From positions 1 to 12,254 of the forward strand of contig JADGRD010000046.1 in the NCBI GenBank assembly GCA_017881285.1: 12,254 bases of DNA. The letters are read 5' to 3'. The position numbers were made by a program, and so were the translations under genes. Of this stretch, positions 1 to 5,976 are shown one piece after another. Under the pieces are notes generated by a model. The model worked only from the letters and a program-made list of their open reading frames with translations. It ran no database searches and was not told where the DNA came from. Position 1 is the stretch's first letter. The number at the start of each line of letters is the position of its first letter. This DNA is from Pseudomonadota bacterium (GTDB lineage Bacteria > Myxococcota_A > Polyangia > Fen-1088).

Positions 1-366
1 GCCATGATGTGCGTGACGATGGTCATTGCCGGCGCCAATGTCGCCATGATACTTCGGATGTCGAGCCCTGCTCAACCTGCCGCGGTGGCGTCGCCTCGCC
101 CCGTGGAAACGCCAACCGTGATTGTACAGCCAGCCCAACCGGTCTTGCCAGCGACAGTGCCAACCGAATCGCGCGAAAGCCCGCCGCCCCCGGAGAAGAT
201 CCCCCTCCTCGGCTTGCCACCAAACTCGAAGGCTAGGCAAGCGCCCGCACCCGGGGTGACACGGTTGGTCCGCACAACACCCTCGCCGCCCCGGTCCCAG
301 CCGTTACTCTTAGTCAGGAACGGGGACCGCAATGCCCACGAATCCTCGTCCGTAGAGCGCTGGTAG
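1..366 (+). CDS. C-terminal part of a proline-rich, membrane-anchored protein (5' partial)
   Basis: The frame is already open at base 1 and ends at TAG 364-366, so the gene probably begins upstream; an ATG at 4 would be an implausibly neat start. The first visible 20 residues (CVTMVIAGANVAMIL) form a hydrophobic stretch long enough for one membrane segment. The remainder is about one fifth proline, with runs such as VETPTVIVQPAQPVLP and ESPPPPEK, and reads as a disordered extracytoplasmic tail. A tail of this kind after a single membrane helix is common in myxobacterial Ser/Thr kinases and other envelope proteins, but no catalytic domain is visible, so no function is assigned. G/C at third codon positions is clearly lower than in the neighbouring genes, which fits weak constraint or decay of the last third. 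It may also not be translated to this exact end. Confidence 0.4.
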   Translation, partial: AMMCVTMVIAGANVAMILRMSSPAQPAAVASPRPVETPTVIVQPAQPVLPATVPTESRESPPPPEKIPLLGLPPNSKARQAPAPGVTRLVRTTPSPPRSQPLLLVRNGDRNAHESSSVERW

Positions 367-443
367 AACGAGGATTGAGAGACACTGCGCCTGGGTCAGT
401 ATCGGTACACCGTGACCTGCTGCACGTCGTAGCTGACATGGGT

Positions 444-460
444 AGGCGCAGATGGCGCCT
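444..460 (+). terminator. Short GC-rich hairpin, possible terminator of the first gene
   Basis: AGGCGC (444-449) and GCGCCT (455-460) form a perfect 6-bp stem around a 5-nt loop, followed by only TT before CATG. It lies 78 bp beyond the stop of the gene ending at 366. The weak T-run makes intrinsic termination uncertain. Confidence 0.3.
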
Positions 461-467
461 TTCATGG

Positions 468-504
468 GTTTCGTGGTCGTTGAGTCGACGGGTGGCCACG
501 AAAC
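468..504. terminator. 11-bp inverted repeat, possible bidirectional terminator
   Basis: GTTTCGTGGTC (468-478) pairs with GGCCACGAAAC (494-504) over 11 bp with a single G-T wobble, around a 15-nt loop that contains GTCGAC. It lies 65 bp beyond the stop of the minus-strand lipoprotein gene (569) and about 100 bp beyond the stop of the plus-strand gene (366), so it sits between converging genes. There is no T-run on either side. The rest of 367-568 holds no convincing gene: the short frames there lack ribosome sites and recognisable domains. Confidence 0.4.
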
Positions 505-568
505 GACCTTTCCGGATCTCGCCTAGCTGCGACTGGGCACGACCATTCGGCCCACCTGGGCGCGCACG

Positions 569-2749
569 CTACCGCCAGGTATAGGGCGCCGTCGGCGTGG
601 TGTCGGTGCCGGGGGCGAGGCAGGTCGAGGCATCGACGAAACCCGAACAGGTGCCGCTCGAAATGCTCGCGCGCAGCTCGACGTCACCGATGAGCGCGCC
701 TCCACTGAGGCTGCGTCCCTCGAAGAAATCGAGCGGATAGAATGTTGTCGCCGCTTTGGTCGAGGCGCCGGTCACGGAGAATGCACTGCCGAAGACGGTG
801 AGCGCAGAGACGGTGGCATCGGTCACCTTGCCCCCGAGCACTTGCGCGTGGTCCTGGATCTTTGCCGACCCGCTCACGCCGCTACCCGTCACCACGGCAT
901 AAGGCCCGACGTAGACCGTCGAGGCCAGGCCGGACGGCCCGCAGCCGCCGCCGTTGCTGACACGCACCGTGCCCGACGGACAAGCGTCTTGCTTGCCGCC
1001 CTGGAAGCCGTCGGGCCAGGCGTTGGCGAGCTGGATCATGTACGGGTAGCGCGGCACCGTGTTGTACGCCTGATCCCACAGGATGTTGTACCAGGCCGAC
1101 GGTGTCCCCACGACCACTAGGAACAGCGCTTCCCCCGAGCTCACGCAGAAGTTGAGCTCGGCGTCCGAGCCCTTTTGCAAGGGGCTGTAGCGCGCTTTGC
1201 TGATGCCGGAGTCGGTCGCGACCAGACCCCAGCGCCAGTCGGGACTTGACGGCGCGGAGGTGACGCCCCGGAAAGTAACCGTCACGCTGGTCGCGCCTGA
1301 ATCAGGATAGAGCCGGATGATGTTGTAGCCGTAGCGCTGGGGCGCCCAGTTGAAGGGCGAGATGAAGTGCCGGTTGTTCGCGTAGTCGGTGTCGAGCGGT
1401 TCGACCTTGGTGAGACGCAACCGGCGTTCGTTCTTCGACGTGTCGGTGACGAGGCCGTAGTTCTTGCGGAAGAGCGCTCCCTGGTTGTCGCCGGCCGTGC
1501 TCTCGGGCGCCGGATCTTGATAATCCCAAGTCACGTTGTGCATGGCCCACTCGCCCATGAAGTCGTTGAGTTGGCCGATGTTCCAGCTCAGGTTGTTCAT
1601 GATCGCGGTGAAGGGATCGGCCGCGGCTTTGCCGGTCCAGATGGCGTTGACCGCGCTGTAGCAGTACTTGTCTTTCAAGTACTCCATGAACTGCCAGTTG
1701 CAGTAGCGGTCGCGCGTTGAGCCCAGGTAGAGGTGGGGCGCGTTGACCAGCATCTCCGAGCAGTGCACGTTGCTGGTGTGGTATTCGGTCTGCTGCTGCG
1801 CGGCCCAGTTGGCGTGGCTCTCGTAGACCCAGCCGCAGGTGTTCGACTGATTGCAGGCCTGGCCGCCCTCGACTGACTGCACGCCGTGCATGAACTCGTG
1901 GGCCAGGCCCCAGTGATCGGACAGGCCTCCGGTCCCGATCCACATGCCCATCCGGCCGGTGCCAAAGGAGCCGCCGGTCAGCCCCCAGTCCGAATGGACG
2001 TGGATGTTCGCCTTGTACTTGGTCGACGAAGTGCAAAAGGGCTCGCGTTCGTACATGGGGCTGCCGAAGTAGAGACTCCACACGGTCTCCAGATGGTCGA
2101 CCGCTCCCTGAGCCAGCGCAGCCGTGGTAGAGGCTTCGTCCCCGTAGACCGCGAAGTGCGCGGACTCCGAGCGCAAGGTCATGGCCGAGCAGCAAGAGTC
2201 GTTTTGTGGGCCGCCTGCTGTCCAGGTACCCGCGGTGCAGGTCGTGGCCGGAGCCGTGGGACAACTGCCGGCCCAGGTCGTAGTCGAGCTTCCCGGATCG
2301 CAACTGCCGGGGGGCAAACTGGTGCCGCCGGTGCTGGTGGCACCGCCGCTGCCGCGCGTGCCGCCGCTCCCCGTGATGCCCCCCGTCGCGACGGATCCAC
2401 CGGAACCGACGGTTCCACCCCGAGAGTTGGTGCCGCCGGTGGCGGTCGTGCCGCCAGTGCCGGGGGTGCCGCCGGTGGCCTTGGTTCCGCCGGAGTCGGC
2501 CGTGCCGCCGGAGCTCGGGGTTCCACCCGAGCTGGTCGTGCTGCCCGCGATGGCGCTTCCACCTGCGCCGGTCGTGCCGCCCGCATTGTTGCTTCCACCT
2601 GCGCCAGTCGCGCCGCCCGCACCGGTCGCCCCGCCGGAACCGCTCGCTCCGCCCGAGCCAGTCTGGCTGGAGCTTCCACTCGTGTTGCAGCCTGCCGCGA
2701 GCGACACAAACAGCAGCGCGATGAGTCCGGTCGTCGGGCGAAGCGTCAT
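569..2749 (-). CDS. Secreted lipoprotein: Gly-repeat linker, HExxH metalloprotease-like domain, hexapeptide-repeat tail
   Basis: The 726-aa product starts at ATG 2749 because GAGGAG lies 6 nt upstream and a lipoprotein signal follows at once (hydrophobic residues 8-19, LAAG then Cys21). An in-frame start 50 codons earlier has no such support. Residues 33-140 are 18 hexapeptides of the form GG-x-x-x-x. A domain rich in Cys and Trp follows (about 150-560). It contains H284-E-F-M-H288 with E310 22 residues later in YESHANW, the pattern of a zinc metallopeptidase with Glu as third ligand. The overall look resembles secreted families such as DUF6055, but I cannot confirm membership. Residues about 612-665 show hexapeptides (VYVGPY, AVVTGS, KIQDHA) typical of a left-handed beta-helix. 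Predicted location is the outer membrane or cell surface. It is divergent from the ECF sigma operon, which may control it. Substrate unknown. Confidence 0.88.
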   Translation of the reverse strand: MTLRPTTGLIALLFVSLAAGCNTSGSSSQTGSGGASGSGGATGAGGATGAGGSNNAGGTTGAGGSAIAGSTTSSGGTPSSGGTADSGGTKATGGTPGTGGTTATGGTNSRGGTVGSGGSVATGGITGSGGTRGSGGATSTGGTSLPPGSCDPGSSTTTWAGSCPTAPATTCTAGTWTAGGPQNDSCCSAMTLRSESAHFAVYGDEASTTAALAQGAVDHLETVWSLYFGSPMYEREPFCTSSTKYKANIHVHSDWGLTGGSFGTGRMGMWIGTGGLSDHWGLAHEFMHGVQSVEGGQACNQSNTCGWVYESHANWAAQQQTEYHTSNVHCSEMLVNAPHLYLGSTRDRYCNWQFMEYLKDKYCYSAVNAIWTGKAAADPFTAIMNNLSWNIGQLNDFMGEWAMHNVTWDYQDPAPESTAGDNQGALFRKNYGLVTDTSKNERRLRLTKVEPLDTDYANNRHFISPFNWAPQRYGYNIIRLYPDSGATSVTVTFRGVTSAPSSPDWRWGLVATDSGISKARYSPLQKGSDAELNFCVSSGEALFLVVVGTPSAWYNILWDQAYNTVPRYPYMIQLANAWPDGFQGGKQDACPSGTVRVSNGGGCGPSGLASTVYVGPYAVVTGSGVSGSAKIQDHAQVLGGKVTDATVSALTVFGSAFSVTGASTKAATTFYPLDFFEGRSLSGGALIGDVELRASISSGTCSGFVDASTCLAPGTDTTPTAPYTWR
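2330..2653 (-). repeat. 18-bp degenerate tandem repeat encoding GG-hexapeptides
   Basis: Eighteen consecutive in-frame 18-bp units encode residues 33-140 of the lipoprotein. Each begins with Gly-Gly, except one that begins Gly-Ser (residues 69-70), followed by four small or polar residues (for example GGATGA twice, then GGTTGA, GGTPGT). The register never breaks, so selection acts on the protein. This is a flexible linker between the lipid anchor and the folded domain, and its repeat count may vary between strains. Confidence 0.85.
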
Positions 2750-2930
2750 TTGATTCTCCTCACAAAAGCCTCTTCGGAAGAAAGGACGCAGGCGATGAGC
2801 TCGACGGCTCATGGATATGGGCCAATTCCAGAGCTGCCGTAGGTAAGTAACGCGGGAGCCGGAGACAAGACCAACGCCCAGAACACACCTGCCGGCCATT
2901 GTCGTTTCGTCCCCATGCTAGGATCGGCCC
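2750..2930. promoter_or_regulatory. Divergent intergenic region between the lipoprotein and the ECF sigma operon
   Basis: These 181 bp must hold the promoters of both flanking transcription units. I could not pick out a convincing -35/-10 pair on either strand. An inverted repeat ATGAGC (2795-2800) / GCTCAT (2807-2812) with a 6-nt spacer lies about 45 bp upstream of the lipoprotein ATG. It could be an operator or a leader hairpin, but it is short. An AGGA at 2920-2923, 7 nt before ATG 2931, could serve the sigma gene. Confidence 0.5.
2756..2761 (-). promoter_or_regulatory. Shine-Dalgarno GAGGAG of the metalloprotease-like lipoprotein
   Basis: On the minus strand GAGGAG ends 6 nt before ATG 2749. 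This decides the start in favour of the form with a lipoprotein signal. Confidence 0.8.
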
Positions 2931-3674
2931 ATGCTGCGGGACAAGCCGTCCTCGGGAGACAACGCGCATGAGCCGTCTTTGCCCGGGGAAGCGACCAAGA
3001 GCCTGATGAGCAGTCTTCGGCTTGTACAGAACGTGCGTTCGCGCGCGGCGGCAAGCGCGATGCCGGGGACAAGCTTGGTCCATGATGACTACGCCTTGAT
3101 CGCTGGGATCCGCCGTGGTGATGCCGCCGCGGCGACTGCGCTCTTCGAACAGTACCGGGGGCTCGTGGAACGAACCCTGGTGCGTATCCTGGGCTTCGAC
3201 TCGGAGCTGGCCGACGCCACCCAGGAGACGTTCATTCGCGCGCTCGGTTCGACGCGTCTGCTGCGCGACCCGCAGGCCTTGCCGAGCTGGCTGATCCGAA
3301 TCGCGGTGTGCACGGCGTCGGATCTCATCCGCCGGCGGCGGCGCCGGCGGTGGCTCCAGTTCTTCGCGGAGCCGCAGGAGCTGGTGGATCGAACCAATGA
3401 CCTGGTCTTCGAGGCCGAGCCCGAGCTGGAAGCGCGCCAGGCACTGCACGCGGCGCAGACCATCTTGAACAGCTTGCCAGCGGACGAGAGGATCGCATTT
3501 TCCTTGCGGCGCCTGGACGGCATGGAGCTCAAGGATGTGGCCCACGCCTGCGGCTGCTCGCTCGCGACCATCAAGCGGCGGCTGGTGCGGGCGGAGAAAC
3601 GTTTTTTGGCGCGAGCGGCGAAGCAGCAAGCGCTCGAAAGCTGGCTCGCCCTACAGAGAGGAGCGGAAACATGA
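2931..3674 (+). CDS. ECF-type RNA polymerase sigma factor
   Basis: This 247-aa protein has the two-domain ECF plan. Sigma region 2 covers about residues 52-140, including DATQETFIRAL (95-105) and an Arg run at 134-140 in the region 2.4 position that would face the -10 element. Region 4 covers about 165-228, with LPADERIAFSLRRLDG leading into a helix-turn-helix (ELKDVAHACGCSLATIKRR) for -35 binding. No extra C-terminal domain is present. Start choice is uncertain: ATG 2931 has a weak AGGA 7 nt upstream, while ATG 3006 and ATG 3060 would give proteins beginning closer to region 2, as most ECF factors do. The last four bases form ATGA with the start of the FecR-like gene, so the two are translationally coupled, and that protein is the likely regulator. 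Autoregulation from 2750-2930 is likely but not shown. Confidence 0.93.
   Translation: MLRDKPSSGDNAHEPSLPGEATKSLMSSLRLVQNVRSRAAASAMPGTSLVHDDYALIAGIRRGDAAAATALFEQYRGLVERTLVRILGFDSELADATQETFIRALGSTRLLRDPQALPSWLIRIAVCTASDLIRRRRRRRWLQFFAEPQELVDRTNDLVFEAEPELEARQALHAAQTILNSLPADERIAFSLRRLDGMELKDVAHACGCSLATIKRRLVRAEKRFLARAAKQQALESWLALQRGAET
3658..3663 (+). promoter_or_regulatory. Shine-Dalgarno GAGGAG of the FecR-like gene, inside the sigma gene
   Basis: GAGGAG ends 7 nt before ATG 3671 and lies within the last codons of the sigma gene. Together with the ATGA stop/start overlap at 3671-3674 it supports coupled synthesis of sigma factor and regulator. Confidence 0.8.
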
Positions 3675-4924
3675 GCAACCTGGACCAGCTCGGACGGCGC
3701 ATGGCCGGGCTACAGGACCGCCACCTGGCGGATCTGCGGCAAGACGAAAGCCCGCTATCTCCGGCCATGGGCGAACACCTCTTGTGCCGGTCGAGCGAAC
3801 GGCGCCGTCGGCGTCAGATGACCTTGCTTTCCGTTACGGCGGTGCTGGTGGTGGGCGGAGCTCTTACGGGCCTTCGTCTCTGGCCAGGACACGATCGCCC
3901 GACCGTGGCGACGGTGCGCGCGCAGGCCGGCCAGCGGGTCGCGGCATCCTTGCTCGACCTGGCCTTGGCCTTCGATGATGGCTCGCGGGTCGTGCTGGCC
4001 TCGGGGGCCAGCCTGCGCACCGAGATGATCGGGCCATCAAGCGCGAGCCTGGAGCTCGAGCACGGGCGCGCCACGGTGCGTGTGATGCACACGCGGACGA
4101 CCCATTGGTCGGTGCGCGCGGGAACCTATCAGGTCGCGGTCACCGGCACGCGCTTCCGGCTGGACTGGCGGCCGGAAACCGGCGCGTTTTCCGTCGCAGT
4201 CGAGGAAGGCAGCGTGCGCGTGAGCGGCGGGCTGCTCGCCGAGGCGCTCGACATCAGCGCCGGGCAGTCGCTCGCCCTCGAGCAGGGACGCGCGGTCGGC
4301 GCGAGCGGCGGGGGCTTGATCGCGCCCGAGCACGCGGCAGCGCAGGTCGCGGCGCCGTCCAGCGAGCCCAGCGCGGAAGCGTCGTTGCCCGGCCTCATGC
4401 CCAGCCCATCCAATCTCGAACCGATCGTGCCCCCCCACCGGCCGGCCCCCCATCGCGCCTCCTCGCCGTCGTGGCGCGACCAGGCCGAGGCCGGCCGCTA
4501 TCGCGACGCCATGGCCGAGGCCGAGCGCAAGGGCTTCGACGGCATCTGCCGCGAGGCCGCGGGCGCAGATCTGCTCACCCTGGCCGAGGCGGCTCGCTAC
4601 GCCGGGCGCTCCGATCGTGCCGAGCAGGCGCTCAAGGCGGCTCGGTCGCGCTTCGGCCGCAGCGAGGACGCGGCCGTGGCCGCGTACCTCCTGGGACGCA
4701 TCGCCGTCGAGAACCGTCACAATTATGCCGAGGCCGCGCGCTGGTTCCGGACCTACCTCAGCGAGCGGCCAGGTGGTAGGCTGGATCGTGAGGCTGAGGG
4801 CCGTCTGCTTGAATCGCTGGCGTTTATGGACCGCAACACTGCCCGGGAAGCGGCTCGCGCCTACCTGCAACACTACCCCTCGGGCCCGCACGCCGCGTTC
4901 GCGCGCAACCTGCTCGGGCCGTAG
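3671..4924 (+). CDS. FecR-like sigma regulator with C-terminal TPR domain
   Basis: The 417-aa product has a cytoplasmic N-terminus of about 50 residues ending in an Arg cluster (44-48), one membrane helix (about 51-71), then an extracytoplasmic FecR domain (about 85-205). The domain carries the family signature VTGTRFRLD (157-165) and the pattern of short beta strands ending in an SAGQSLALE segment (196-204). A Pro/Ala-rich linker (about 220-266) leads to helical repeats at 267-415 (RAEQALKAARSRFG, NYAEAARWFRTYLSERPGG) that look like TPRs of the YbgF/outer-membrane-assembly type. In the FecI-FecR model such a protein holds or activates its sigma factor in response to a periplasmic partner. 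The N-terminus has no HxxxCxxC zinc motif. The TPR tail probably binds an envelope protein, and the product of the next gene is the obvious candidate. Start is set by GAGGAG at 3658 and the ATGA overlap. Confidence 0.88.
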   Translation: MSNLDQLGRRMAGLQDRHLADLRQDESPLSPAMGEHLLCRSSERRRRRQMTLLSVTAVLVVGGALTGLRLWPGHDRPTVATVRAQAGQRVAASLLDLALAFDDGSRVVLASGASLRTEMIGPSSASLELEHGRATVRVMHTRTTHWSVRAGTYQVAVTGTRFRLDWRPETGAFSVAVEEGSVRVSGGLLAEALDISAGQSLALEQGRAVGASGGGLIAPEHAAAQVAAPSSEPSAEASLPGLMPSPSNLEPIVPPHRPAPHRASSPSWRDQAEAGRYRDAMAEAERKGFDGICREAAGADLLTLAEAARYAGRSDRAEQALKAARSRFGRSEDAAVAAYLLGRIAVENRHNYAEAARWFRTYLSERPGGRLDREAEGRLLESLAFMDRNTAREAARAYLQHYPSGPHAAFARNLLGP

Positions 4925-4934
4925 GTCCGGTCCT

Positions 4935-4966
4935 CTCGCCCCGCGTCCGCGCGCGGCTAGGGCGAG
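4935..4966 (+). promoter_or_regulatory. GC-rich hairpin covering the ribosome site of the third operon gene
   Basis: CTCGCCC (4935-4941) pairs with GGGCGAG (4960-4966), with an alternative inner CCGCG/CGCGG stem. The 3' arm contains the only purine-rich ribosome site (AGGGCGAGGGG, 4959-4969) before ATG 4971. The fold could lower translation of the third gene relative to the first two, or act as an attenuator. In DNA this rich in GC such stems also arise by chance. Confidence 0.3.
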
Positions 4967-4970
4967 GGGC

Positions 4971-5966
4971 ATGCTTTGCGCGAGCATCCTCTCGCTCGTG
5001 CTCGCGTACGCGCGCGTTGGCTTCGCGGCCGATGAACCGCCGCGCGTGGCGCTCATCGAGGATCGGGACGAGACCACCATTCTGCCGCGCCTGCGCGCCG
5101 AGCTGGCCGGCCTTGGTATCGACGTCAGGATGGTGGCCAAGAACGAGAACGAGCAGCTCCCGCGCGACCTCATCGAGGCCGCTCGCGCCTCGGCGGCGGT
5201 GGCGGCCTTTCGCATCGTGGTCGCCGGCGATCGGGCGGACGTGTGGATCGCCGATCGGGTCACCGGCAAGGTGGTGCTGCGCGAAATGTTGCCCCGCGGG
5301 CCGCAGATCGACGGGCGGGTGGTGGCCCTGCGCGCGGTCGAATTGCTGCGCGTGAGCCTCATGGAGCTGGATGTCGTGCGCCGCGCGCCGCAGGGTGAGA
5401 TGCCGCCGCCCCCGACGCTGACCGAGACCTCGGGCCTGCTGCAAGACCTCGAGCGCTTTTCGCTGACCGCGGACTCGTCGTTCCTGTGGAGCCCCGGCGG
5501 CTGCGGCCCCGGCGTCGGCGTCGCCGCCGCGGTGGCGTGGCGACCGACTTGGATCGGCGCCCGGCTGTCCGGCGGCAGCATGCTCGCGCCGGCCACCATC
5601 ACGCGCGACGAAGGCAGGGGTGAGGTCACCACGCGCTGGCTGGCCCTCGACGCCGTTTTGCAGCCGCGCCGCGCGCGCATCGCCTGGCGCCCGCGCGCCG
5701 GCCTCGGCGTGGCCGCGCTCGGCACCAACCTGCGCGGGGTGCCCGTGCAGCCGTACCCGTCCAACCAACAAACCGTCTACACCTTCTCGCCCATGGTCTC
5801 CTTGGATCTTGGCTACGCCGTCCTCACGCATGTGCGAATCGGGCTGGGCGTGGCCTACCTGCGCCCCTTGCGAAGCGTGGACATTCTCGTCGCCGGCGCC
5901 CCCGTGGGCAGCTACGGCCGCGACATCTTTCTCGCCAACTTGGGCGTGGACATCGTCCTGCCCTGA
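4971..5966 (+). CDS. Secreted protein: small alpha/beta domain plus probable outer-membrane beta-barrel
   Basis: The 331-aa product starts at ATG 4971, chosen because a signal peptide follows (about 1-20, cut near FAA-DE) and AGGG lies 8 nt upstream; the frame is open much further back, inside the FecR gene. Residues 24-135 form an alpha/beta domain: strand RVALIED, helix ILPRLRAELAGLGI, strands FRIVVAGDRADVWIAD and GKVVLREML, then helix ALRAVELLRVSLMEL. After a Pro-rich linker (about 140-150), residues 160-331 alternate polar and non-polar residues in short strands (LTADSSFLW, GVGVAAAVAW, WLALDAVLQ, VSLDLGYAVL, IFLANLGVDIVL), as in a small 8-strand barrel. It lies 46 bp after the FecR-TPR gene, so it is the third gene of the sigma operon. 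Specific function unknown; a signal-receiving or structural role in the outer membrane is inferred. The last residue is Pro rather than an aromatic. Confidence 0.78.
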   Translation: MLCASILSLVLAYARVGFAADEPPRVALIEDRDETTILPRLRAELAGLGIDVRMVAKNENEQLPRDLIEAARASAAVAAFRIVVAGDRADVWIADRVTGKVVLREMLPRGPQIDGRVVALRAVELLRVSLMELDVVRRAPQGEMPPPPTLTETSGLLQDLERFSLTADSSFLWSPGGCGPGVGVAAAVAWRPTWIGARLSGGSMLAPATITRDEGRGEVTTRWLALDAVLQPRRARIAWRPRAGLGVAALGTNLRGVPVQPYPSNQQTVYTFSPMVSLDLGYAVLTHVRIGLGVAYLRPLRSVDILVAGAPVGSYGRDIFLANLGVDIVLP

Positions 5967-5976
5967 GTGCACGCGA

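Noticed and set aside
375..584. 69-codon plus-strand frame in the 367-568 gap
   Set aside because: It has no ribosome site, its composition is unlike a protein, and it contains both hairpins.
1302..2303. 333-codon minus-strand frame inside the lipoprotein gene
   Set aside because: It is the shifted frame of the HExxH domain, Arg- and Leu-rich, with no domain of its own.
2181..2753. 190-codon plus-strand frame encoding a VPP-repeat, proline-rich protein
   Set aside because: It is the reverse complement of the GG-hexapeptide repeat; Gly codons read as Pro on the other strand. The lipoprotein frame has the signal peptide and ribosome site.
3330..3350. Seven-arginine run in the sigma factor
   Set aside because: Arg-rich stretches are normal at region 2.4 of ECF factors; this is only a slightly longer version.
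4037..5764. 575-codon open frame on the minus strand opposite the FecR-TPR and barrel genes
   Set aside because: It is antisense to two well-supported genes, has no ribosome site or domain, and is very rich in Arg, Ala and Gly, as expected of antisense frames in GC-rich coding DNA.
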